NCBI GenBank assembly: GCA_964017965.1
Contig: CAXHNV010000002.1
Span: 1 to 64,000 of the forward strand
DNA from: UBA2883 sp964017965
Lineage (GTDB): Bacteria > Cyanobacteriota > Vampirovibrionia > Gastranaerophilales > Gastranaerophilaceae
Direction: 5' to 3'
DNA length: 64,000 nucleotides
This document shows, piece by piece, positions 43,739-50,700 of the stretch (positions within the stretch are counted from its first letter, which is position 1; each line of letters starts with the position of its first letter). The notes beneath the pieces were generated by a model that searched no databases, had not been told where the DNA came from, and worked only from the letters and a program-made list of their open reading frames with translations. The position numbers were made by a program, and so were the translations under genes.

Positions 43739-44005
43739 ATGTCAGTAACAAGATTTTTTGCAGGAGTTGCAATCGGTGCAGCTATAGGTGCAATCGCAGG
43801 GGTTTTATTAGCTCCTCAATCAGGTGAAGAAACAAGAGAATCTATCGGTAATATGGCTAAAGGTGTTGCAAGAAAAACAGACAAGACCGTTAGAGATATT
43901 CAAGATAAAGCAGAATCAATTGTTTCTGATTTACAAGAAAAAGGTGACGAAATTATTGAAAAGATTCAAGACTTGATTAACAAGCAAACAGGCGAAACAG
44001 TTTAA
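43739..44005 (+). CDS. YtxH domain protein
   Basis: This 88-residue protein has a glycine/alanine-rich membrane segment (GVAIGAAIGAIAGVLLAP, residues 9-26) followed by PQSGEETRESI and a helical tail rich in Lys, Asp and Glu. It is a clear YtxH relative and a short paralogue of the gene at 42958. AAAAGGAG precedes the ATG. A strong terminator follows, closing the four-gene cluster. Confidence 0.82.
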   Translation: MSVTRFFAGVAIGAAIGAIAGVLLAPQSGEETRESIGNMAKGVARKTDKTVRDIQDKAESIVSDLQEKGDEIIEKIQDLINKQTGETV

Positions 44006-44026
44006 TAATTTTGTTGAAGTTTTAAA

Positions 44027-44058
44027 GGGCGGGTCGAAATTTTCGACCCGCCTATTTT
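44027..44058 (+). terminator. Terminator after the YtxH cluster
   Basis: GGCGGGTCGA and TCGACCCGCC form a strong stem with an A/T loop, followed by TATTTTG. The next gene starts 20 nt later. Confidence 0.85.
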
Positions 44059-44078
44059 GTTTATGGTATCATTTAACT

Positions 44079-45314
44079 ATGGAAAAAATAGAATTATTAC
44101 TACCGGCAGGTAACAAAGAAAAGTTGGAATATGCGATTAGATACGGCGCAGATGCTGTCTATCTCGGTGTTGTAGATTTTAGTTTAAGAGCAATGCGTAA
44201 AGGCGAACTTATCACAATGGAGAATTTGAAAGAATCCATTGATTTGGCTCACCAGTTAGGCAAAAAAGCCTATCTTACATTGAATATTTTTGCTTTTAAT
44301 AAAGACATTCACGCAATGGAAGAATGTATGGATAAGATATCAGAATCTAATCCGGACGCTTTGATTATTAGTGATGTCGGAGTTATGCGACTTACAAGAA
44401 AATATATGCCTGATACCCCGTTACATATCAGTACACAGGCGAATTCATTGAACTTTGAAGCTGTTAAGTTCTGGCAAGATTACGGTGCAACCCGTGTTAT
44501 TCTCGGTAGAGAAGTTAATATTAACGATATGGCTGAGATGAAAAGAGTAGTTCCTGATATGGAATTAGAGGTATTCATCCACGGTGCCCAGTGTGTTTCT
44601 TTTTCAGGCAGATGTTTGATTAGTGACTATATGACAAACGGTGAGAGAAAAGCTAATCAGGGTAATTGTTGTCAGCCTTGCCGTTGGAGCTATAAACTTG
44701 TCGAAGAAACAAGACCGGGTCAGTATTATGAGATTGAACAAAACGAACGCGGTACACATATTATGAGTACTAAAGATTTGTGTTTGGTTAACCATTTAGA
44801 TAAACTTATCGACGCGGGTGTTGATTCTTTAAAGGTTGAAGGCAGAACAAAGAGTTTATACTATGTTTCTGCTGTTGCAAAGACTTATAGAGAAGCTATT
44901 GACGCTGTTTATGCTGACAGAAATGCTGATATGACACCATACTTTAATGAGTTGTTGAAGGTTGGTAACAGAGGTTATACGACAGGATTTTACCTCGGAG
45001 ACGGTGAATATCCGAATGACGCTTATAGCTATGACGTTTCAAAAGGATTGGCGGGTGCTGATTTCTTATGTGAAGTTCACGATAAAGACGGCGATTACTA
45101 CAGAATTAAGACTAAGAACAAGTTTTATATTAATGAAGATGTGGAAATTATTTCGCCTTCTGAAAAGTTCACTACTCAGGCTTTAGAGATGAAGAAATCT
45201 GACGGCGAAGTTATCGATTGTGCCAATACGAACGATGATTTGTGGGTAAAGTTTGCACAACCTATTGAAGATTATAAATACGCCATTGTCAGAACTGTAG
45301 GAATTAAAGAATGA
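44079..45314 (+). CDS. Peptidase U32 family protein (RlhA/TrhP-like)
   Basis: This 411-residue protein has the U32 signature EVFIHGAQCVSFSGRCLIS (about residues 166-184) and the extra cysteines NCCQPC that bind an iron-sulfur cluster in studied members. Although named peptidases, the characterised relatives RlhA and TrhP hydroxylate 23S rRNA or tRNA uridine using prephenate. Which target this one has cannot be told. An extended -10-like TGGTATCAT ends 6 nt before the ATG with no ribosome site, a possible leaderless mRNA. yqeG overlaps its end by 4 nt (ATGA). Confidence 0.85.
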   Translation: MEKIELLLPAGNKEKLEYAIRYGADAVYLGVVDFSLRAMRKGELITMENLKESIDLAHQLGKKAYLTLNIFAFNKDIHAMEECMDKISESNPDALIISDVGVMRLTRKYMPDTPLHISTQANSLNFEAVKFWQDYGATRVILGREVNINDMAEMKRVVPDMELEVFIHGAQCVSFSGRCLISDYMTNGERKANQGNCCQPCRWSYKLVEETRPGQYYEIEQNERGTHIMSTKDLCLVNHLDKLIDAGVDSLKVEGRTKSLYYVSAVAKTYREAIDAVYADRNADMTPYFNELLKVGNRGYTTGFYLGDGEYPNDAYSYDVSKGLAGADFLCEVHDKDGDYYRIKTKNKFYINEDVEIISPSEKFTTQALEMKKSDGEVIDCANTNDDLWVKFAQPIEDYKYAIVRTVGIKE

Positions 45315-45790
45315 GAATTAGACCTGACTATAATCTAAAAAGTATCTATGAGATTGACTTAGACGAATTAAAGTCTAAGGGTGTAAAGGTTATAATGTTT
45401 GATTTAGACAGTACTTTGATGATTTCTAAATCAGGCAAGTTCCTTGATGAGACAAAAGAGTGGCTTAATAAGGTTAAGCAGGATTTTGAGGTGGTTGTTA
45501 TTTCAAATAATTACAGCGAAGAGTATCTTGATAAGGTACGTTCTGCCTGTGATTTTAAGGTTGTTGGTGCAGCGAGAAAACCTGACCCTGCGGTTATGCA
45601 GAGTTATCTTGATGAAGTCGGGGTAGAGCCTTGCTGTGCTGTTATGGTTGGCGATAGACCTTTGACAGATATATTGGGCGGCAAGCGTTTGGGATGTACT
45701 ACTATTTTGGTGGATTCTATTAACGCAGAAAACGAAAACCTCCCTACCCGATTCGTTCGTTGGTTAGAGAGGTTAACTATTAAAAAATAA
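45311..45790 (+). CDS. yqeG: YqeG family HAD-type phosphatase
   Basis: This 159-residue HAD IIIA phosphatase has motif I MFDLDSTLM (about residues 30-38), motif II VVISNN and motif III with RKPDPAVM and MVGDRPLTDILGGKRLG. The family occurs in Gram-positive bacteria, cyanobacteria and mitochondria (GEP4, a phosphatidylglycerophosphatase), so a lipid phosphatase role is conceivable. It is coupled to the U32 gene. thrC converges 8 nt after its end. Confidence 0.85.
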   Translation: MRIRPDYNLKSIYEIDLDELKSKGVKVIMFDLDSTLMISKSGKFLDETKEWLNKVKQDFEVVVISNNYSEEYLDKVRSACDFKVVGAARKPDPAVMQSYLDEVGVEPCCAVMVGDRPLTDILGGKRLGCTTILVDSINAENENLPTRFVRWLERLTIKK

Positions 45791-45797
45791 GTTTTAT

Positions 45798-46856
45798 TTA
45801 TTTTAGTATCAACTTCAACACTGCATCAAGGTCAGCCGGCGCTTTAGTTACATTAGCGTTAGCGTATTTGATAGCGTTGTCAGGGTCTTTTAATCCGTTA
45901 CCTGTTAAGATACAAACGATATCAGAGCCTGATTCAACAAGACCTTGTTCTTTTGCTTGTATCAAGCCTGCAACAGAAGCTGCACTTGCAGGTTCACAGA
46001 ATACGCCTTCTGTTGATGCTAAGAGCTTGTAAGCTTCAACTATTTTTTCATCGGTTACACAACCGATTTTACCGTTGCTTTCATCACGCGCTGCTACTGC
46101 TTTATCCCAGCTTGCAGGGTTACCAATTCTTATCGCTGTAGCAAGTGTTTCAGGGTTAAGGATTCTTTCTCCTCTAACGATTGCTGCAGAACCCTCTGCT
46201 TCGTAGCCCATCATTTTTGGTAATTTAGATATTTTACCCAGTTTATTATATTCAGTGTAACCTTTCCAGTAAGCTGTAATGTTACCAGCGTTACCGACAG
46301 GGATGAAATGGTAATCAGGAGCCTTGCCTAACGCGTCTACGATTTCAAATGCGCCTGTTTTTTGACCTTCTATTCTGTAAGGGTTTACAGAGTTTACCAA
46401 AGTAATAGGTTCTTTTTCAGAGATTTCTCGAACAAATTCTAACGCTTTATCGAAGTTACCTTCTATTGCGATGATTTCAGCGCCGTACATCATAGCTTGA
46501 GAAAGTTTTCCAAGTGCGATGTAGCCGTCAGGAATAAGTACAAGAGTTCTTAACCCTGCTTTAGCTCCGTAGGCTGCAGCAGAAGCGCTTGTATTACCTG
46601 TTGAGGCACAGATGATTGCTTGAGAACCGCTTTCTTTAGCTTTTGTTACAGCCATTGTCATACCGCGGTCTTTGAAGCTTCCTGTAGGATTGCAGCCTTC
46701 AAATTTTAGGTATAGATTGCAGTCTAGTCCGATTTTTTTAGCCAAGTTATCGGCTTTTATTAAAGGAGTATTACCTTCGTTTAGAGTTACGATTGGTGTT
46801 GTATCTGATACGGGTAAGTATTCTTTGTATCTGTTAATTAAACCTTGATAGTACAT
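45798..46856 (-). CDS. thrC: Threonine synthase
   Basis: This 352-residue PLP enzyme converts phosphohomoserine to threonine. The PLP Lys lies in GSFKDRGM (about residues 61-68), the phosphate loop in STGNTSASAAAYG, and LTGNGLKDPD near the end is the family tail motif. It is the short class of thrC. GGAGATATT precedes the ATG. It lies 10 nt after hom. Homoserine kinase (thrB), needed between the two, is not in the window. Confidence 0.93.
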   Translation of the reverse strand: MYYQGLINRYKEYLPVSDTTPIVTLNEGNTPLIKADNLAKKIGLDCNLYLKFEGCNPTGSFKDRGMTMAVTKAKESGSQAIICASTGNTSASAAAYGAKAGLRTLVLIPDGYIALGKLSQAMMYGAEIIAIEGNFDKALEFVREISEKEPITLVNSVNPYRIEGQKTGAFEIVDALGKAPDYHFIPVGNAGNITAYWKGYTEYNKLGKISKLPKMMGYEAEGSAAIVRGERILNPETLATAIRIGNPASWDKAVAARDESNGKIGCVTDEKIVEAYKLLASTEGVFCEPASAASVAGLIQAKEQGLVESGSDIVCILTGNGLKDPDNAIKYANANVTKAPADLDAVLKLILK

Positions 46857-46866
46857 AATATCTCCT

Positions 46867-48126
46867 TTAAATTTCTACTCTTATTAAACTGTTAATTGTA
46901 CATTCGCTTAGTTCGCTTATTGCTTTTTGGATATCTGCTTCTTTACATATTTCAGTTACTACTGTGATTTCTGCGGTGTTGTCTTCAGAAACACCTTTTT
47001 GCAGGATTGTAGATAAACTGATATTTCTTTCTGCGCAGATAGTACCGATTTTACCTATGACACCGATGTTGTTAGGTGCTGTGATTGATATGTAGTATTT
47101 GTTATAGGTTTCAGAAATATTAATCATTTCTGCGTCTTCTGAGTGGTTACATCTCATCATTGGAAGGATGTAATCTGTGTTTTGGAGTTCCGCTACAATA
47201 TTTATGATATCGCCTACAACAGAGCTTGCTGTTGGGAACTCTCCGGCTCCGGGACCTGAGAATGCTACATCACCCATTGGGAACCCGCTCAGGTGAACGG
47301 TATTTGTTACATAGTTTGTGTGGGCTAGGGATGAATGTTTTGAGACAAGCATAGGGTGTACGCGTACGTCTGCTTTGCCGTTTTCATCGAGGTTGCCAAG
47401 AGCTACGAGCTTGATTTTGTAACCGAGTTCATTTGCGCGTTCCATATCTTCGGAGCGAACTTTTGTTATACCTTCTCTGTAGACGTTATCGAGGTTAATA
47501 CGTTTACCGAACGCTATTGTTGAGAGGGTTGTTATTTTGTACATAGCATCGAACCCTTCGACATCGCCTGTTGGGTCTGTTTCAGCGTAGCCGAGCTCTT
47601 GAGCTTCTTTTAGTACTTGCTCGTAGGAGGCTCCGTCGTTATCCATTTTTGTAAGGATATAGTTTGTTGTACCGTTAAGGATACCTCTGATTTTAGAGAT
47701 TTTGTTACCTGCCATAATTGTTTTTATAGGCATAATTAGCGGGATACCGCCTGCGATTGCTGCTTCATATAGAACTACTCTATTATGTTTTTCGGCAAGG
47801 TTGAAAAGTTCTTTACCTTTTTTGGCTAGGAGTTCTTTGTTTGCGGTTACGATATGTTTACCGTTTTCTATTGCTTTAGATATGTATTCCCATGCCGGAT
47901 TAACGCCGCCTATTACTTCAACAACTATATCTATGGACGGGTCATTGATTATTTCATCTGCGTTAGTTGTAAGGATAGATTTGTCGAGGTTTTGGATACC
48001 TCTGTCTTTGTTTATGTTTTTTACTACTATTTTTGATACTTCGATGTTATCGAACTCTTGAAGAGTTTTGAACACGCCGGTACCTACTGTGCCTAATCCG
48101 ATTAGTCCGATTTTATATTTTTTCAT
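46867..48126 (-). CDS. hom: Homoserine dehydrogenase
   Basis: This 419-residue enzyme reduces aspartate semialdehyde to homoserine. It has the NAD(P) loop GLGTVGTG (residues 8-15), the catalytic segment GGIPLIMPIK, KIRGILNGTTNYI and EGFDAMYK, and a C-terminal ACT domain (about 340-419) for threonine feedback. The ATG at 48126 is chosen because AGAGAGGGA lies just upstream; an in-frame TTG at 48153 would lie before that ribosome site. Confidence 0.93.
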   Translation of the reverse strand: MKKYKIGLIGLGTVGTGVFKTLQEFDNIEVSKIVVKNINKDRGIQNLDKSILTTNADEIINDPSIDIVVEVIGGVNPAWEYISKAIENGKHIVTANKELLAKKGKELFNLAEKHNRVVLYEAAIAGGIPLIMPIKTIMAGNKISKIRGILNGTTNYILTKMDNDGASYEQVLKEAQELGYAETDPTGDVEGFDAMYKITTLSTIAFGKRINLDNVYREGITKVRSEDMERANELGYKIKLVALGNLDENGKADVRVHPMLVSKHSSLAHTNYVTNTVHLSGFPMGDVAFSGPGAGEFPTASSVVGDIINIVAELQNTDYILPMMRCNHSEDAEMINISETYNKYYISITAPNNIGVIGKIGTICAERNISLSTILQKGVSEDNTAEITVVTEICKEADIQKAISELSECTINSLIRVEI

Positions 48127-48229
48127 TAGTCCCTCTCTTTTTTTTGTTTTCAATTGTACTATAAACCTAATGAAAAATAAACGCTTGCAAATTTAGGTTT
48201 TTTATGTAAAACTAAGTACATACTCACGT

Positions 48230-48293
48230 GGGCGTGTGGTACTCTGCCGACGAGAACGATTAAGTATCGTTCGAGGAGAGGGGTAGACACGCT
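48230..48293 (+). pseudogene. tRNA-Leu 5' fragment with a 41-nt hairpin in place of the D-loop
   Basis: GGGCGTGTGGT (48230-48240) and GGTAGACACGCT (48282-48293) are identical to the first 28 bases of the intact tRNA-Leu 88 nt downstream, except that the 5-nt D-loop segment GGAAT is replaced by 41 nt that carry a GAACGAT/ATCGTTC hairpin. The anticodon arm and 3' half are missing. It cannot be a working tRNA. Confidence 0.7.
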
Positions 48294-48354
48294 GGGGGCG
48301 TAACGAACCCTTGACAATTGAATACGGAACCGAAAAACGCGAGTATAAGCAAGA
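48249..48354 (+). repeat. Repeat element L beside tRNA-Leu
   Basis: It begins GACGAGAAC, a hairpin and GTTCGA, as element B does, passes through a G-rich GGGGGCG and ends AAACGCGAGTATAAGCAAGAG, matching the AAACGCGACCGAGCAAGAC end of B. The hairpin stems differ between L and B. It overlaps the tRNA 5' fragment, and its right part runs to 27 nt before the intact tRNA. Confidence 0.55.
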
Positions 48355-48380
48355 GTGCGTGACGGTAAACAAGATTTTAT

Positions 48381-48459
48381 GGGCGTGTGGTGGAATGGTA
48401 GACACGCTAGTCTTAGGAACTAGTGCGAAAGCGTGGGAGTTCGAGTCTCTTCACGCCCA
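48381..48459 (+). tRNA. tRNA-Leu, anticodon UAG
   Basis: The acceptor stem GGGCGTG/CACGCCC is perfect, the D arm contains GGTAGACACGC, the anticodon arm is CTAGT-CTTAGGA-ACTAG with anticodon TAG, the variable arm (TGCGAAAGCG) is long as in class II tRNAs, and the T loop is TTCGAGT. The discriminator is A and CCA is not encoded. A terminator begins 5 nt later. It reads CUA and probably other CUN codons. Confidence 0.95.
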
Positions 48460-48491
48460 ATTAAAAAAGAACCCGAAAGGGTTCTTTTTTT
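48444..48491 (+). repeat. 48-nt direct repeat, copy 1 (tRNA 3' end plus terminator)
   Basis: From AGTCTC in the T arm of the intact tRNA through its terminator T-run, this segment is repeated without a mismatch at 48638-48685. The layout is that of an attachment-site core at a tRNA 3' end. Confidence 0.85.
48463..48491 (+). terminator. Terminator of tRNA-Leu
   Basis: A6-GAACCC, loop GAAA, GGGTTC-T7. Confidence 0.95.
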
Positions 48492-48503
48492 GTGCAAACA
48501 AGA

Positions 48504-48637
48504 GACGAGAACTCTCACAAGGCGAAGCCTTGTCAGGAGTTCGAACGCGAGGGAGCTGAGGGCGGAGGTTTGACTGCAAAACGGCAAAGCCGTTGAAGAA
48601 GTCAACCGCAGACCTGTTAAACGCGACCGAGCAAGAC
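48504..48637 (+). repeat. Repeat element B: two variable hairpins between conserved arms
   Basis: First half: GACGAGAACTC, hairpin ACAAGGC-GAA-GCCTTGT, GAGTTCGAACGCGAG. Second half: GAGGGCGGAG, hairpin AACGGC-AAA-GCCGTT inside a GACT/AGTC stem, then AGACCTGTTAAACGCGACCG. The first half shares its arms with element L, the second half with element A at 19.5 kb. It fills almost exactly the space between the two 48-nt direct repeats. Confidence 0.65.
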
Positions 48638-48685
48638 AGTCTCTTCACGCCCAATTAAAAAAGAACCCGAAAGGGTTCTTTTTTT
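48638..48685 (+). repeat. 48-nt direct repeat, copy 2
   Basis: This is a perfect copy of 48444-48491: the last T-arm and acceptor bases of tRNA-Leu plus its terminator, without the rest of the tRNA. Its T-run is two bases longer and continues to 48687. Confidence 0.85.
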
Positions 48686-48687
48686 TT
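48659..48687. terminator. Duplicated terminator, facing the XRE regulator gene
   Basis: The same A-GAACCC-GAAA-GGGTTC-T stem as behind the tRNA. It ends 4 nt before the stop of the minus-strand XRE gene and may end transcription from both sides. Confidence 0.85.
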
Positions 48688-48690
48688 GTT

Positions 48691-49014
48691 TTAATAATTT
48701 TTCAGGCTTTTAATAAATTTATAAACAAATTCGATATCTTTAGTTCCGGCTGTTTTTAAATACTCGTTTATCTCTTTTATTAGTACTTCCCGTTGTTGAA
48801 AATGTTCAAAATCAAACAACTCCATAACACTGATATTAAATATTTTAGCGAGTTTCTCAATCTTCTCAGGTTGAGGAAAGTGAAGCCCGTTTTCCAACTT
48901 CGATAAGTTTGTTGGTTCAATCCCTATCATCTCTGCAACTTGTTCTTGAGTATACCCGAGCGATTTTCTCAATTCTTTTATTCGCTTACCAAATTTAATT
49001 TTAAATGAAACCAT
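48691..49014 (-). CDS. XRE-family transcriptional regulator
   Basis: This 107-residue protein has an N-terminal helix-turn-helix of the Cro/CI (HTH_3) type (about residues 8-65: IKELRKSLGYTQEQVAEMIGIEPTNLSKLENG in two parts) and a short helical tail that may serve for dimerisation. AAAGGG precedes the ATG. An inverted repeat 90-118 nt upstream is a candidate operator. It lies directly against the duplicated tRNA-Leu 3' end, a typical spot for a regulator left from an integrated element, though it may equally be a host gene. Confidence 0.88.
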   Translation of the reverse strand: MVSFKIKFGKRIKELRKSLGYTQEQVAEMIGIEPTNLSKLENGLHFPQPEKIEKLAKIFNISVMELFDFEHFQQREVLIKEINEYLKTAGTKDIEFVYKFIKSLKNY

Positions 49015-49103
49015 CGTAAACCCTTTTTTTGTAAGTTTAAAACGATAGCATAGATTTAACTATAATGCTTCTTGTCAATAAAAAGAATGATTGTTGACAA
49101 CCT

Positions 49104-49132
49104 GCGACAAGTTTAAAAGATTTACTTGTTGC
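49104..49132. promoter_or_regulatory. Inverted repeat upstream of the XRE gene
   Basis: GCGACAAG (49104-49111) and CTTGTTGC (49125-49132) are inverted halves with one mismatch and a 13-nt AT-rich spacer. CTTGTCAA at 49073 and TTGTTGACAA at 49091 are related words. This could be an autoregulatory operator. The rest of 49015-49210 holds no gene that I can see. Confidence 0.4.
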
Positions 49133-49210
49133 AATACATTAAAAATCGTGATAAAATATAACAAGATTTTCAAGTTGTTAATATGGAAATCAGCCCATAG
49201 GGCAAGGCTT

Positions 49211-49250
49211 TAAAAACCAGGATAGAATTGTGATGAGTTCTATCCTGGTT
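49211..49250 (-). terminator. Terminator of the small membrane protein gene
   Basis: AACCAGGATAGAA and TTCTATCCTGGTT form a perfect 13-bp stem with a 10-nt loop. Read on the minus strand it is followed by TTTTT, fitting the end of the gene at 49270. Confidence 0.75.
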
Positions 49251-49269
49251 GCCTGTATGTATTATAAAA

Positions 49270-49515
49270 CTATCCTATAAACGGAAGATTCACTCCGTTG
49301 ACCTTGAGCATAACTATTGTTACAACAACAGCGATACCGATTAAGATATCAAGTACCTTGAAAAATCTTAAAAAGATTTGATAGCAAACCCATAGTGAAG
49401 GAATCGCAATCCATAACCAGTTGTAACCTTGCAAAAACCAGCCGTTTACCCAGTAACCAACTCCAAAGATTATTAGCGCTGTCGCTAAAATACTTAATAA
49501 TATACTTTTAACCAT
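49270..49515 (-). CDS. Small membrane protein of unknown function
   Basis: This 81-residue protein has two or three membrane helices (about residues 4-24, 32-50 and 53-72) and tryptophan-rich turns (GYWVNGWFLQGYNWLW). I do not recognise the family. AAAGGA precedes the ATG. It is 21 nt downstream of speE and probably the last gene of the PAP2-HIT-speE run, since a terminator follows. Confidence 0.6.
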   Translation of the reverse strand: MVKSILLSILATALIIFGVGYWVNGWFLQGYNWLWIAIPSLWVCYQIFLRFFKVLDILIGIAVVVTIVMLKVNGVNLPFIG

Positions 49516-49536
49516 TCTTAATCCTTTTATTAAATC

Positions 49537-50379
49537 TTATTCTGAAACAAGCTCTTTTAAATAGTTTGGAAGAGCAAATCTTGCATAGTGATAATCTTTG
49601 TTATAGATTTTGCAAGTCTTAACGATATCTTCTTCACGTTCTTGAGCATAGTAAGAAAGCGGTTCAACCTCTTCTGAACAGAATGCCCATGCCCAGTATC
49701 CGCCAGGATATGTAGGGATTGGTGAAGTGAATGTAGATGTGATTGGGAAGACTTTCTTAAGTAATTTATACATCTTTTCAATCGCATCTTTTTGTGCAAC
49801 CGGTGATTCTGATTGAGCACAAAGGATTCCGCCTTTTTTAAGTGAGTTTTTAGCGTTTGTGTAAAACTCTTCCGTGAACAATCCTTCACCCGGACCCATT
49901 GGGTCTGTTGAATCAATTAAGATTATATCGTATTCATCTTTTTTGTCTTTTATAAACTCGATTGCGTCTTCAACTTTGATTTCTACTTTCGGGTTATCGA
50001 GTTCACATGCCATTGTAGGTAAGAACTTTTTGCAAGCATCAATAACCATACCGTCGATTTCACAAAGCACAACTTTTTCAACGGTTTTGTGTTTTAGAAC
50101 TTCTCTTATAGTTCCGCCGTCTCCGCCGCCGATAACTAAAACAGATTTAGGTGCTTTATGGTGCATCATAGGGATGTGTGATATCATCTCGTGATAATAG
50201 AATTCATCGCCTTCTGTACACATCATCAAATCATCAAGAGTTAAAAATCTTCCCAATGTTGAATCTGATTCTATAATCTCAACTTTTTGAAACTCTGATT
50301 GTCCTGAAAATAGTGTTGATTTTTTCTTAATTGCTATTCCGTATCCGTTTGGTGTAATTTCTTTATAGAATTCTGTCAT
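49537..50379 (-). CDS. speE: Spermidine synthase
   Basis: SpeE transfers an aminopropyl group from decarboxylated S-adenosylmethionine to putrescine. The 280-residue Rossmann-fold protein has VIGGGDGGTIREVLKH (about residues 80-95), CEIDGMVIDACK, the active-site Asp in IDSTDPMGPGEGLF and YPGGYWAWAFCS. Its by-product methylthioadenosine is the substrate of MtnP at 12.5 kb. The start overlaps the stop of the HIT gene by 4 nt (ATGA). Confidence 0.93.
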   Translation of the reverse strand: MTEFYKEITPNGYGIAIKKKSTLFSGQSEFQKVEIIESDSTLGRFLTLDDLMMCTEGDEFYYHEMISHIPMMHHKAPKSVLVIGGGDGGTIREVLKHKTVEKVVLCEIDGMVIDACKKFLPTMACELDNPKVEIKVEDAIEFIKDKKDEYDIILIDSTDPMGPGEGLFTEEFYTNAKNSLKKGGILCAQSESPVAQKDAIEKMYKLLKKVFPITSTFTSPIPTYPGGYWAWAFCSEEVEPLSYYAQEREEDIVKTCKIYNKDYHYARFALPNYLKELVSE

Positions 50380-50696
50380 AATTTAATATCTCCTGATAAT
50401 ATATGTATATGGAGGTGGAATACTTCCTGTCCTGCCTCTTTTCCTGTATTTATAATCGTTTTGTAACTGTTTAATCCAAGTTGTTTTGTAACTTTTTTGA
50501 CGGTCATCATTAGTTTGCCCAATAGTTTTTCATCGTCAAGTTCGTTCAGGCTTTCTACGTGAACACGCGGTACGACTAACAGGTGAGTGGTTGCTTTCGG
50601 GTTAATATCGTTAAACACAACACAGTCTTCGTCTTCGTAAACGAATTTTGTATTGAAGTCACCATTTATAATTTTGCAAAAAATACAATCTGTCAT
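50376..50696 (-). CDS. HIT family (histidine triad) nucleotide hydrolase
   Basis: This 106-residue protein is a small Hint-type HIT protein: CIFCKIINGD at the start, VFNDINPKATTHLLVVPRVH in the middle and the histidine triad HLHIHIL at the end (about residues 96-102). Such proteins hydrolyse adenosine phosphoramidates. Its last codons overlap speE. AAAGG precedes the ATG. Confidence 0.93.
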   Translation of the reverse strand: MTDCIFCKIINGDFNTKFVYEDEDCVVFNDINPKATTHLLVVPRVHVESLNELDDEKLLGKLMMTVKKVTKQLGLNSYKTIINTGKEAGQEVFHLHIHILSGDIKL

Positions 50697-50700
50697 AATA

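Noticed and set aside
46867..48126. Leader peptide or riboswitch controlling hom-thrC
   Set aside because: The region before hom is short and AT-rich with no Thr/Ile-rich small frame and no recognisable riboswitch fold.
48230..48360. A second tRNA-Leu gene
   Set aside because: The 5' part matches, but there is no anticodon arm, no T arm and no matching acceptor strand. It is listed as a fragment.
48301..48360. TTGACA at 48311 as the -35 of a tRNA promoter
   Set aside because: The nearest -10-like word (TATAAG, 48344) is 27 nt away, too far for a sigma-70 promoter.
48691..49014. Prophage remnant based on the XRE gene and the att-like repeats
   Set aside because: No integrase, capsid, terminase or other phage gene is present, and a single small regulator is not enough.
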